From positions 62,001-126,000 of the forward strand of contig NZ_JAUXVR010000044.1 in NCBI RefSeq assembly GCF_030680395.1: a stretch of 64,000 nt of DNA, in the 5' to 3' direction. A model generated the notes under the pieces. The model had not been told where the DNA came from, did not search any database, and was given only the letters and a program-made list of their open reading frames with translations. Shown here in pieces: positions 45,836-54,695 of the stretch; position 1 is the first letter of the stretch, and each line of letters starts with the position of its first letter. Source of the DNA: Methylobacter sp. Lineage in GTDB: Bacteria > Pseudomonadota > Gammaproteobacteria > Methylococcales > Methylomonadaceae. A program made the position numbers and the translations under genes.

Positions 45836-45860
45836 GATATACATGTTTTTATTGTATATC
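45836..45860 (-). promoter_or_regulatory. Operator-like palindrome upstream of vapBC
   Basis: GATATACA and TGTATATC (45836-45843 and 45853-45860), with a 9-base spacer, lie 22 bp before the vapB ATG. AbrB-type antitoxins bind such palindromes, so this is the likely autoregulatory site of the old vapBC promoter. Confidence 0.55.
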
Positions 45861-46111
45861 TATGCTGATTGACTGTCTGATGCTTCTTTGTGCGGCTAAC
45901 AAGATGGGCTGTAGCTCTACTTTTTAAGTTATTTTTCGTATGGTCGCCTATCACATCCCTGTGTTCTGGATCCCTGCAATCCATGCCGGGATGACGTGCT
46001 ATATAGATGCCTATACATTCAAAGGATGGGGGCGCGGGTGATAATCATCTAAAAACCGCGCTTTTAACATACCCGGTAAGCTATTAACACTTGCAATACT
46101 TATTTTTAAAA

Positions 46112-46945
46112 CTACGGCTGAACTTTAAACGTTTCAGTATAAGTATTGCCTTTAGTGCAAACATCTCTCTTGGTTGGCGTTTCGCAAGAGGTATCGGTCG
46201 CTTCGGCTTTTAACTCGCCCGCTTTGTCCGGCACGAAATAGAATCTGAAATTAGGATCGGTACTAATCGCAATATCGGTTTTCGCAGTTAAAACCGGTTT
46301 GCCGTTAAACGACACTTTAACGTCTTTAACAAAATGCGCTTTTTTAATAAAGCGAGTGACTTGATCCATTTGCATGCCGGTAATGTTGGGATGGCTGATC
46401 ATTAACTGCACTGAGGTTGGCTCGCCGACTTTAACGTCGCCCTCCAGCCTGAATTTCATTTTGCCTAGGCGGGCCATCGCTTCATCCAGATTGGCGCCGA
46501 CCGGAGCGGAACAGCCGCCGCTGGCTTTGACGAATTTTTTAGTCATCGTCAATTTGCCGTCATTCGTTTGGGCAATCGCGCGGATATTGCTGTTGCTGTT
46601 AACGCGTATCCGCATCGCAATATCGGCTTTGCCGCTTTCCGGGGTGAACTCGAAGTCGCCGACAAAGGGATAAGGGTTGTTATCGACTAACACCAGGATT
46701 TTTTTGATGTAGTGCTCTTTGGTTTGCTTGATTTTGCTGGTGACTTTGATCGGCACTAAAGCAGGGTCTTCTGCGCGTACAGGCGCTTCCAGTTCAATCA
46801 CTTTATCGGATTCTTCGATTGCTTGTTGCGCGAAGTATTCTGGTTTCAAAATGTTATTCCAAATCTTTTCATCTTCAGCGGCGATCGCGGCAATCGGTAA
46901 TGTTGCTATTATGAAGATTGCCGGTAATAGTTTTGAATATTTCAT
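46112..46945 (-). CDS. Quinoprotein dehydrogenase-associated SoxYZ-like carrier
   Basis: A 277-residue periplasmic protein with a signal peptide ending near AIAA. It fuses a SoxY-like and a SoxZ-like domain: the SoxY arm carries GGCSAP with its Cys, and the SoxZ-like part (about 165-277) ends in an Ig-like strand. Such carriers lie next to PQQ-dependent methanol or ethanol dehydrogenases and are thought to shuttle or cleave sulfur-linked intermediates. Together with the metallohydrolase downstream it forms the accessory set. No dehydrogenase gene is in this window. Confidence 0.82.
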   Translation of the reverse strand: MKYSKLLPAIFIIATLPIAAIAAEDEKIWNNILKPEYFAQQAIEESDKVIELEAPVRAEDPALVPIKVTSKIKQTKEHYIKKILVLVDNNPYPFVGDFEFTPESGKADIAMRIRVNSNSNIRAIAQTNDGKLTMTKKFVKASGGCSAPVGANLDEAMARLGKMKFRLEGDVKVGEPTSVQLMISHPNITGMQMDQVTRFIKKAHFVKDVKVSFNGKPVLTAKTDIAISTDPNFRFYFVPDKAGELKAEATDTSCETPTKRDVCTKGNTYTETFKVQP

Positions 46946-47091
46946 TGCCTTTTCCTATTTTGTTTTAGTTTTGGATTTGGTTAAAAACATCCCGAAATCA
47001 CTCTTTTCGGTCGTCAAGCCGTTCGTGCTGAGTCCTTCGGCTATGCTCAGGAGAGCCTTGTCGAAGCATGATCGGCTTGACGCGGTAGCTC

Positions 47092-47142
47092 AAAATTTTT
47101 CCGCTCACCCTTCGACAAGCTCAGGGCGAACGGAAAAATTTT
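47092..47142. repeat. Hairpin repeat between the two quinoprotein accessory genes
   Basis: AAAATTTTTCCG (47092-47103) is repeated in reverse at 47131-47142 across a loop with CCTTCGACAAGCTCAGGG. Another CTTGTCGAAG block lies at 47058-47067. These CTTCGACAAGCTCAGG blocks are a widespread short repeat in bacteria. The hairpin lacks a proper T run for a terminator. Confidence 0.7.
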
Positions 47143-47226
47143 ACCCGATCTATGTCGAAAAGTTAGTAATGACCTTATCCTTTGCGGAATGTTAGAAATT
47201 AATACATGTTCTTTTTTATCAGCCGA

Positions 47227-48141
47227 TTAATCTTCCCATTCTAATTCGGCAAAAGCGCTGGTGACGTTTTTGCGGTGATATTCATCGAATAAAGCCCAGT
47301 TATTTTTTTCGGAATAACCGACGGTTTTTACGGCATCTTCCAAATGCTGACCTTTTTTAATCGCAGCGCGAATTTCAGTGAGTAACAAGGTTAAATAATG
47401 CTTTTGCGGCTGCATGCTCTGCGGCCAATCCGTGACTAATTCGCCATGTCCCGGAATCACATAATGGAAAGATTGTTTTTCCAGTTTGTCGATTTCCGAA
47501 AGCCAGCCTTTTAAGCTGCCGTCCAGCGTTGGCACATGCTCGGTAAATAATAAATCCGACAGCCATATTGTATTGGTTTTTTCGTCGTACACGCTCAAAT
47601 CGTTATCGGTATGCGCGGTAGGATGGGCTTTTAAGGTTAAAGTCCGTCCGCCTAAATCCAGCTTCAAACTGTCTTTAACTTCTACATCAGGCGTAATTAA
47701 ATCGGCAGCACTCAGTTTGACGTCTAATTGTTCGGCGGCTTTGCCCAAATAGTATGAGCCGCGCGCCGCCATTGCTCGGGCTAATTTATGATGGCCGACA
47801 AATTTAACCCCAGTCGCTTTGAAGGCACTATTGCCGTAAATATGATCGGGATGAACATGGGTGTTAATTACATAACAGATCGGTGTCTGTGTGGTTTCGG
47901 TAACGGCTTGTTTTAACGCAGAACCCTGCTCAGGATTGCCGCCGCTATCAATAACCGCCACGCATTTTTGCCCGACAACAAAGCCAAGATTGGCGATTTC
48001 GCCGTGGTTTTTGCTATCCGGAAATTGGTGTTTGCCGAAATGCACATACACGCCGGCGGTGATTTCTTTAACCGGCAAAGCGTTGGTAGCTGCGGTTTGT
48101 GCAGAAACCGTGAATAAAACAAACAGCAATAGAACTCTCAT
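47227..48141 (-). CDS. Metallo-beta-lactamase-fold zinc hydrolase of the quinoprotein relay system
   Basis: A 304-residue periplasmic protein: signal peptide (about 1-19), then the MBL fold with THVHPDH, the HTDND motif, DLLF and IPGHG as zinc ligands. The pattern is that of the quinoprotein relay system zinc metallohydrolase, which lies next to the SoxYZ-like carrier. Both are in the same orientation, 281 bp apart, and separated by repeats. Confidence 0.85.
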   Translation of the reverse strand: MRVLLLFVLFTVSAQTAATNALPVKEITAGVYVHFGKHQFPDSKNHGEIANLGFVVGQKCVAVIDSGGNPEQGSALKQAVTETTQTPICYVINTHVHPDHIYGNSAFKATGVKFVGHHKLARAMAARGSYYLGKAAEQLDVKLSAADLITPDVEVKDSLKLDLGGRTLTLKAHPTAHTDNDLSVYDEKTNTIWLSDLLFTEHVPTLDGSLKGWLSEIDKLEKQSFHYVIPGHGELVTDWPQSMQPQKHYLTLLLTEIRAAIKKGQHLEDAVKTVGYSEKNNWALFDEYHRKNVTSAFAELEWED

Positions 48142-48253
48142 TAGTTTTCCTTTTTTCTGAATACGTTTTGAATTGACGAATAGGAGGGTGAATACGAAGC
48201 TGACGAAAAAAAACGTTAAGCATTTATTTAGCTGTGAAACTATATTAGCTAAC

Positions 48254-48388
48254 CTACTGGCGTCGATTGCACTTATGCGTTGAATCCTCTAAATCTTTTA
48301 ACAGCGTTCCCGGTTCTGTGCCGCTAAACCGCTGCTTTTTTAATATCTCGATTTGTTCGGGTGTATAGGGAGTTAGTTTTTTGCTCAT
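48254..48388 (-). CDS. 44-residue ORF coupled to the helicase
   Basis: A tiny, basic reading frame (MSKKLTPYTPEQIEIL ... RRQ) whose ATG overlaps the helicase stop by four bases (ATGA). GGAG about 11 bases ahead is a good ribosome binding site. The sequence is charged and helical with no membrane segment. Being translated directly after the large helicase, it could be a small subunit, an inhibitor or an antitoxin-like partner of the RelE-like domain. No family is known. Confidence 0.55.
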   Translation of the reverse strand: MSKKLTPYTPEQIEILKKQRFSGTEPGTLLKDLEDSTHKCNRRQ

Positions 48389-51201
48389 GGTTTTTCTCCT
48401 GTTTTCTCGGCAATCAACTGCTTCAATAACCCTTTACAGACAACCATACCTTTTTCAGCATACTCATTCCACCAGTCTTGCTTGTCTTTATAAACTGGCG
48501 CCAATCTATCAATAATCAACAAGTCGTAAATATTAACCCATTCGTCTTCCACTTTGAGCGCCAGTCTGGGATTGAAAATATAAGCGCCGTGCCGTACGCG
48601 ATAGAACAGTTTTCGGTTGTGCTTGTCGTCCTTGCCGATTTCGTTTTTAGACAGGATGCTGGATAGGTAGGCCCTTTGTTTGCGCCGTTCAGGGAGGATG
48701 CTGCCGGGGATGTGCTGCACGGCGTCGATAAAGTCCTGGGTGGTAAAACCTTCGAGGTGATAGGTCATTTTTTTCGGCATTACCCGGTAAAACAGCGCGA
48801 TCATCAGGTTGAGCATGAAAAATTCCATGCTGTGTTTATCGAGCTTGATCAGGCGGCCATCGACCTGAATGCTCATACTGGTCGGTTCCAGTTGTTCGTA
48901 AATATCGGCCAGTTTCTTTTTGGCGTAGCTGTCGTTGCGATCGGTTTGCGCCAGCGCGATTTGAAACGCGGCCAAGCCGTTGCCATCGACTTTTTCGGTG
49001 TCGGCGCCCAGCTCAAATAACGCTTTGATGACTTCGACATTGCCCATCCAGGCCGCGACCATTAACGGCGTTTGATTGAAGATATTGCGAAAATCCGGGC
49101 CGTATTGATCGACTTGTTTGAGCACGGCATCCGGCTTTTTAAAGCTGTAGGCGCTGTAGTGCTTTTGTTGCAGCATCTGCAAGCCTTTGTCGGGCTGTTT
49201 GGCGGCTTTGAAGTCGGCTTTCAGCAGATTGTTGATGATGTAGCGGTCTTCATAAACCAAGCCGTATTCGAACAAGGTCATCCTGGCGTTTTTATCGTTG
49301 CCTTCGAAGGCTTTGCGTTTCAGATCGGCGAGCGTTGCAGCGGTGATGACCTGCCAATCCGGCGTTTTTTGTTTGAGAATTTCGTTGCGAATCCGGTCGG
49401 CCTGCTCCTGTTTGCCTTGCAGTTCCAGCTTATGCGCTTCCTGACGCCAGGCATCCAAAGTGGAGTTTTGGTTGGCGAGTTGCAGGCTGCTTTGGGCGTC
49501 GCGCAAGCCCAGCAGATCCAGCAAGGGTTGTTTCGGGCTGCTTTCAATCCAGTACAGGTTTTTAACGGCCCGCGTTATCGCAACATACAGGGCGTTGATA
49601 TAGAACTTGTAAACTTCCAGCGATTTGTCGGTTTTATCCTTGGCGCGGGCGTATTTAATGCCCTGTTCCAAATCGGCTGGACTGACGCCTTTGCTGATTT
49701 CGCGGTAACGGACCTCTTCCTGGCTCAGGAAGTTATAGAGGATGATATTTTCATATTCCAGGCCTTTAGCCTCCTGGATGGTAAAGACCAACGGCGTGCT
49801 GAAATGCTGCTGCGCCGCCGGTTTTTGGTCGACCGTCATGACGATGACCGCAAACAGCGTGGAGGCTTTGGTTTTGCTGTCCAGCTCCTGGCGAATAGTG
49901 GCGGTGTCCTGCAAAAACATCACTTCGCCCTGGGTGTGGCCGTTGCTTTCGACCAGATAATGGCTTTCTTTGTCGATGGAACCGAAACGCTGGTTTTTGA
50001 TTTTCAGAATTTTGTTGGCAATGTCGGTGACTTGCGGCGAATTGCGGTAATTGGTGTTCAGAATCCGGATCAATTCATCCGAGGTCTGCAAATCCTCCTG
50101 CCGGTAAAACAGGCTTTTCACTTTCGACCAGGAAAAAAAGTTGGGATGGACAATCTGGTTGGAATCGCCGCACAAGATAAACTCCTGCGCCTGACGCAAC
50201 GATTTGATGATCAAATAAAGCTGGATATTGGTTAAATCCTGCACTTCATCGACAACAACAAAATCGTAACAAGGTTGAACATGCTGCAAATACTGGTGAC
50301 TGACGATGTTGCTGTCGTAAAGCTGCTGCTCCTGTAAAAAGCTCAGGTATTTTTCAAAAACGTTGTACACCGCATCGCGTTCTTCACCTAAGAAGATCGA
50401 TTCCTTGACGCCAAGATTCAGGTAATCTTCGCGGCTCAGCCAGCTTTTATCGGTGGCAGGCCCGGTGATGACGCCGCGAAACTCCTCAAACAGTTTGTGC
50501 GCATCTTTCAGTTGGCCCTGGCGAAAGCGGCTAAACCACTGCTGGAAGGCCTGGAAAGCAACCGGCTTGCCCGCAGGCACCCGGATACTCTCCAAAAACT
50601 CCTGGAACGATAAAAAATCGATCTGCTGATCAGGGTTATCGTAATGATGCGCGTAATACAAATCGCGGGAGTTTTTAACCAGATAAGCCGACTGGGTCAC
50701 ATACAACACGTCGCCCACGGCCTGTTTCATTTTTTCCAGCGTCAGGGCGGTTTTGCCGCTACCGGCCGAACCGATAACAATCAGCGGCGGCTGCAAGTCG
50801 TAAATCGATTGTTGGCGGTCATCGAACGAGATGATTTTATCCAGCAGATTAAATGAATTATGACCGGGATTGAGGTAGACCAGCCCCTTGTCGCCGGTTT
50901 CATCGGGCTTGAGTATAACCGGTATTTTATCCTCATCAATGCCGCTGACCTGACGCAAAAAACGCGAATCCTGATAAGCATGGTTTTTAATGAATTCCAG
51001 AATCAGCGCATAGTTTTGGTGCTGATGTTGATAAATCGAAAATAACAAGCGATCGCGTTGATTGAGTCTGGCCCGATACAGGTTATCGCCGACTTTTTTA
51101 ACCTCCGCCGATTTAAAGTCATCGTCTTGCAAGTACTTTTGCAGCTTGGCGAAGCCGGGGATAGTTTTAGGATTGAGTTCGTTATATAAAAGGACGTTCA
51201 T
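48385..51201 (-). CDS. RelE/ParE-like domain - UvrD-type helicase - ankyrin protein
   Basis: A 938-residue multidomain protein. Residues 1-80 have the pattern of a RelE/ParE toxin fold: LYRARLNQRDRLLFSIY, then the strand YALILEF and KNHAYQ. A superfamily 1 helicase follows: Walker A GSAGSGKT at 144-151, DEVQD at 318-322, GDSNQIV at 345-351, NTNYRNSP, then QEAKGLEYENIIL and ALYVAITRA. Two ankyrin repeats (NQTPLMVAAWMGNVEVIKAL...) lie at about 740-790, followed by a C-terminal region of unknown fold. UvrD helicases with ankyrin or TPR repeats are known in animals and bacteria (TRANK1-like). The role here is unknown; RNA or DNA repair or defence are possible. Confidence 0.85.
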   Translation of the reverse strand: MNVLLYNELNPKTIPGFAKLQKYLQDDDFKSAEVKKVGDNLYRARLNQRDRLLFSIYQHQHQNYALILEFIKNHAYQDSRFLRQVSGIDEDKIPVILKPDETGDKGLVYLNPGHNSFNLLDKIISFDDRQQSIYDLQPPLIVIGSAGSGKTALTLEKMKQAVGDVLYVTQSAYLVKNSRDLYYAHHYDNPDQQIDFLSFQEFLESIRVPAGKPVAFQAFQQWFSRFRQGQLKDAHKLFEEFRGVITGPATDKSWLSREDYLNLGVKESIFLGEERDAVYNVFEKYLSFLQEQQLYDSNIVSHQYLQHVQPCYDFVVVDEVQDLTNIQLYLIIKSLRQAQEFILCGDSNQIVHPNFFSWSKVKSLFYRQEDLQTSDELIRILNTNYRNSPQVTDIANKILKIKNQRFGSIDKESHYLVESNGHTQGEVMFLQDTATIRQELDSKTKASTLFAVIVMTVDQKPAAQQHFSTPLVFTIQEAKGLEYENIILYNFLSQEEVRYREISKGVSPADLEQGIKYARAKDKTDKSLEVYKFYINALYVAITRAVKNLYWIESSPKQPLLDLLGLRDAQSSLQLANQNSTLDAWRQEAHKLELQGKQEQADRIRNEILKQKTPDWQVITAATLADLKRKAFEGNDKNARMTLFEYGLVYEDRYIINNLLKADFKAAKQPDKGLQMLQQKHYSAYSFKKPDAVLKQVDQYGPDFRNIFNQTPLMVAAWMGNVEVIKALFELGADTEKVDGNGLAAFQIALAQTDRNDSYAKKKLADIYEQLEPTSMSIQVDGRLIKLDKHSMEFFMLNLMIALFYRVMPKKMTYHLEGFTTQDFIDAVQHIPGSILPERRKQRAYLSSILSKNEIGKDDKHNRKLFYRVRHGAYIFNPRLALKVEDEWVNIYDLLIIDRLAPVYKDKQDWWNEYAEKGMVVCKGLLKQLIAEKTGEKP

Positions 51202-51297
51202 AAATGCTCTTTGTAATAACTATTGCATTGCAGTAACGGTTAAAAAATAGGCCTGAATGATATTTCATTCTATCGCTTCGTTTCAACATGACTGGCA

Positions 51298-52608
51298 CTA
51301 GATATCTTTCAATAAACGATCTTGTTCAGAGGCTTCGATCAATTTCCTGAAATTATTGACGATATCCACAAACAGCTGTTCTTGATTGATACCCGGCAAA
51401 TGGTTTTGCCCGCACTGTTCCAATGCATTAACAACGTAAGCAATAGTAAGTCTATTCACATCGACTGCAGGCTGATAGACCTCATATTCGTCCTGAGTTT
51501 TAAACTCGACAATAATATGACTTGCCATTAACTTTAGTAAAATCGATTGAATAATGGCTATCGGGACAGCCAGTTCTTTAGCTATTTGGGCGGCTGTTAA
51601 GGGGTTATTTATCGGAATGAAATTCTTAACGATTAAATGCGTAATTTGCAGTGCAATGACTTTTTTCAGGGAAAAACTTAAATTAGAAAACTCGCTACTG
51701 TGCCGATAATTTTCATAGTTCTGCAAAAAAAAAGCTATTTCACAACCGAATAAGACAATCATCCAGCCGATTTGTAACCAGGCGACGAATAAGGGTAATG
51801 CTGCAAAACTGCCGTAAATTGCATTATAGGTCGACACGCCAATCTGCAAACTTAGATAAGCCGACTGCGCCAGAGCATACATAATCGCTGTGACAATACC
51901 GGCAATGATGCCGGCCTTGTAATTAATTTTATGATTAGGCATAAAAATAAACGTAAAGGAAAACAGTCCTGCCATAAGCACCAGAGGCGCCAAACTTAGC
52001 GCCCTAATGACCAACCAATCGCCAATTCCCGGTAACTGAATCGCATTTATTAACCAGGTTAGCTGCGTTTTGAGAAAGACTGTAATACTGCCTGACGTTA
52101 TTAATATAATCGGAGCCAACAACATCAGAGATAAATAATCGCTGAATTTACGGCTTATAGATCTGCCTTGCTCTAATTTCCAGATGTAGTTAAATGATTC
52201 TTCGATATTGCCGATGACTTTAATAATGGTCCAAAACAGGATAATGATACCAGTCCCGGCAACAACTTCTCCTTTAGTGCTTTCCAGCATATTTTGCGCA
52301 AAATTGATTAATTGCAATACCATAGTTTCCTGACTAGGTATTTTTTCTATTAATTCCTGCTTCATCATTTTCTCAAGGCCGAAACCCTTGGCGATGCCAA
52401 ACAGCAAGGCGATGACAGGCACTATCGACAATAGCGTATAAAGCGTTAATGCAGATGCCCTTAGCGAACACAAATCGCGAGAGAAACCTTGGACGGATAA
52501 CATTAATATTTTTAGCGCTTTGATTATTTTTGCGTTAAATGGCGGAAGTTTATCCTCGTGTAACAGCCATATATCTTTTTTAAAAAAATTACTTATGTTG
52601 AGTTCCAT
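51298..52608 (-). CDS. YihY/UPF0761 family membrane protein
   Basis: A 436-residue inner-membrane protein. Six or seven hydrophobic segments fall between residues 30 and 300, with the family motif ASALTLYTLLSIVPVIALL near the start and YNAIYGSFAALPLFVAWLQI later. A soluble C-terminal domain (about 300-436) looks like a winged-helix. This type used to be called RNase BN; the real function is unknown. It lies 96 bp before the helicase on the same strand. Confidence 0.9.
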   Translation of the reverse strand: MELNISNFFKKDIWLLHEDKLPPFNAKIIKALKILMLSVQGFSRDLCSLRASALTLYTLLSIVPVIALLFGIAKGFGLEKMMKQELIEKIPSQETMVLQLINFAQNMLESTKGEVVAGTGIIILFWTIIKVIGNIEESFNYIWKLEQGRSISRKFSDYLSLMLLAPIILITSGSITVFLKTQLTWLINAIQLPGIGDWLVIRALSLAPLVLMAGLFSFTFIFMPNHKINYKAGIIAGIVTAIMYALAQSAYLSLQIGVSTYNAIYGSFAALPLFVAWLQIGWMIVLFGCEIAFFLQNYENYRHSSEFSNLSFSLKKVIALQITHLIVKNFIPINNPLTAAQIAKELAVPIAIIQSILLKLMASHIIVEFKTQDEYEVYQPAVDVNRLTIAYVVNALEQCGQNHLPGINQEQLFVDIVNNFRKLIEASEQDRLLKDI

Positions 52609-53075
52609 AGGCTGAGTTTGTGCATTTGAATTAAGAATAATTATTTTTAAACAGGTGAGCTCGTTTAAAAATACGTCGGTGCAGTAAGTGGTCTACTCGC
52701 TCGGTCTCAGTCATCATAAGGAATGCAGCAATATTCTGCCGCAATTTCAAAAGCTATAAATGATTTTGAGCAAACGATGAGCATAGGGCTATCGTACTAC
52801 TCATCTATTGAATGATAATGTTACATCGTTTTGTACATTCTAATCTTCACGCGCTAGTCATTGTATTCGATTTGGCGATGATTTTTTTGAGGCTGTTATG
52901 ATATAAGGTAGGTTGACGCCACTGGACTCGATGCAGTCGCGTTTTCGGGTTATGCCGGCCTGACAATCAGCTTTGTAGGCATAATTAAGCGCTGTCCCAC
53001 CCATTTTTATGGATCGGACGCTAAAGTGATTAAGAGTGTATTTTAAACGTATGGGAAAGAGCGGAGTAAAATTGC
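52609..53075. other. 467-bp intergenic region without a recognised feature
   Basis: Separates the divergent YihY-like gene and the SGNH-like gene. It should contain both promoters. No long hairpin, RNA gene or open frame could be supported. Confidence 0.45.
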
Positions 53076-53753
53076 ATGCAAAACCATGTTAAACATGAGG
53101 CGCTAATAAGAGAAATATTGGTTCTTGGCGATTCCCATAGTCCCGTTTTCGCTCACCCGTTGTTCAAAGAAAAATTTCCGAACCTGTTTTTCAACGTGCT
53201 CACCGTCATTGGTGCGACAGCATCGGGACTGGAAAACCCCAATTCAACAACCAAGGCCTATCCCGTCTTCAGGAAAGCCGCCATGCAAACCACTGCAAAG
53301 CAAGTCATTGTGATGCTGGGCGAAGTTGATACGGGGTTTGTCATTTGGTACCGGGCGCAGAAATATCAGGAGTCTGTTACTGCGATGATGGACAAAGCCA
53401 TCGCAAGTTATTCCGGTTTTTTGGCTGAATTAAAAATGCGCTTCGAGGTTGTATGCATCAGCACCCCGCTGCCCACCATTCAGGACGGCAACGACTGGGG
53501 CGATATTGCCAACGCCCGGCGGGAAGTAACTGCATCGCAAGTGGAAAGAACCGCGCTGACCCTGGAATTCAACCGGACCATGCAGCTGTTTTGCATGCAA
53601 AACAATATCCGCTACATCATGCTGGATAGCGTATCGCTCGGTGAAGGAGGCATTGTCAAGACTGATCTGCTCAACAGTAATTGCAACGATCATCACTATG
53701 ATCAGGATCAATATTCCCGTTTGCTGGTTGAGAGACTAACGAGAGTGATTTGA
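53076..53753 (+). CDS. SGNH-hydrolase-like protein
   Basis: A 225-residue protein with the SGNH signature at the start (ILVLGDSHS with Ser), the Gly in TVIGATASG, a possible third block MLGEVDTGF, and the catalytic Asp/His in NCNDHHYDQDQY near the C-terminus. Such enzymes deacetylate or deacylate carbohydrates or lipids. No signal peptide is present. GCGGAG lies about 10 bases before the ATG. The substrate is unknown. It stands alone. Confidence 0.8.
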   Translation: MQNHVKHEALIREILVLGDSHSPVFAHPLFKEKFPNLFFNVLTVIGATASGLENPNSTTKAYPVFRKAAMQTTAKQVIVMLGEVDTGFVIWYRAQKYQESVTAMMDKAIASYSGFLAELKMRFEVVCISTPLPTIQDGNDWGDIANARREVTASQVERTALTLEFNRTMQLFCMQNNIRYIMLDSVSLGEGGIVKTDLLNSNCNDHHYDQDQYSRLLVERLTRVI

Positions 53754-53846
53754 TTCTACCAATAATCAATTACATTCCAAAAACGGGGTTCCATATATAG
53801 ACGATGGAATCGGTTGCCATACCCGGCAGCCGATCAGAATCTGGTT

Positions 53847-54341
53847 TTACAGCACCGCCAATGCGCTTTCATAATCCGGCTCATCGGCGATCTCACCGAC
53901 CAATTGCGTGTAAATCACTTTGTCATTCTCATCGATAATAACGATGGCACGGGCAGTCAAACCGCGAAGAAAGGTATCGACGATGGTTACGCCGTAATCA
54001 TTGGCGAAACTGGAGCGGAAAGTAGACAAGGAAATAACGTCTTTTAAGCCTTCCGATTCGCAAAAACGGCTTTGGGCAAAAGGCAGGTCGGCAGAAACGG
54101 CTAACACGACGGTATTGTCCAGATGCGAGGCTTTCTGGTTGAACTTGCGGGTTGACGCGGCACAGGTTGGGGTGTCCAGGCTGGGTACGATATTCAGCAC
54201 TTTTCTTTTACCGGCATAGGTTGCCAACGTAACATCCACTAACTCGCGACTCGTTAGAGAAAATGCCGGTGCATCGCTGTCTACTGCGGGTAATTCGCCG
54301 GAGGTGTTGAGGGGTTTGCCTTGAAATGTGATTGTAGCCAT
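53847..54341 (-). CDS. tpx: Thiol peroxidase
   Basis: Reduces hydrogen peroxide and organic peroxides in the periplasm or cytoplasm using thioredoxin. The ATG at 54341 gives 164 residues, the usual length; AGGAAAC lies just upstream. A longer frame extending to 54605 runs through repeat DNA and is rejected. The peroxidatic Cys is in DTPTCAAST and the resolving Cys in RFCESEG, with the AVSADLPFAQSRF motif typical of Tpx. Confidence 0.95.
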   Translation of the reverse strand: MATITFQGKPLNTSGELPAVDSDAPAFSLTSRELVDVTLATYAGKRKVLNIVPSLDTPTCAASTRKFNQKASHLDNTVVLAVSADLPFAQSRFCESEGLKDVISLSTFRSSFANDYGVTIVDTFLRGLTARAIVIIDENDKVIYTQLVGEIADEPDYESALAVL

Positions 54342-54444
54342 GGTTGTTTCCTGTATTGTTGATTTAATAACATGCCTTAAGACATTCATGCTCGACAGGC
54401 TTAGACAGTCTTGGGCCATGTTTATTCCCCTTCCCCCTCTGGGC

Positions 54445-54542
54445 GACTGCATGGACAGATATTTGCTCCTGCAATATCTGCATTCCCCACATCCATGTGG
54501 GTTATGCAGGAGGTAGAGCAACACATGGAGCGGTTGCCGAGA
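54445..54542. repeat. Copy 2 of the GCAGGAGGTAGAGCA repeat
   Basis: Contains GACTGCATGGAC, GCAGGAGGTAGAGCA and GAGCGGTTGCCGA in the same order as at 21509-21558, but with an extra 49 bp between the first two blocks that itself holds inverted repeats (GATATTTG.../...CAATATC and CCCCACATCCATGTGGG). Confidence 0.7.
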
Positions 54543-54553
54543 GGGCTTTAGCA

Positions 54554-54668
54554 TAGGCCGGAATAAGCCGGTTTGAGCGACAGCGAAAACAGGCGTTTCC
54601 GGCAAAGCCTCCCTAATTCGCCGGAAACGCTACCTCGCGCTACGCTTGGGTAGTCTTATTCCGGCCTA
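54554..54668. mobile_element. MITE-like palindromic element, copy 2
   Basis: 115 bp with the same 14-bp terminal repeats TAGGCCGGAATAAG as the copy at 41165-41280, in the opposite orientation. The internal GGCGTTTCCGGC and GCCGGAAACGC blocks match too. It sits in the gap between tpx and der. Confidence 0.9.
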
Positions 54669-54695
54669 CGCCTTTCGCCTTTTATCTTGCCCTTG

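Noticed and set aside
54342-54605. N-terminal extension of thiol peroxidase
   Set aside because: It reads through repeat DNA and a MITE. The ATG at 54341 has a good ribosome binding site and gives the normal length.
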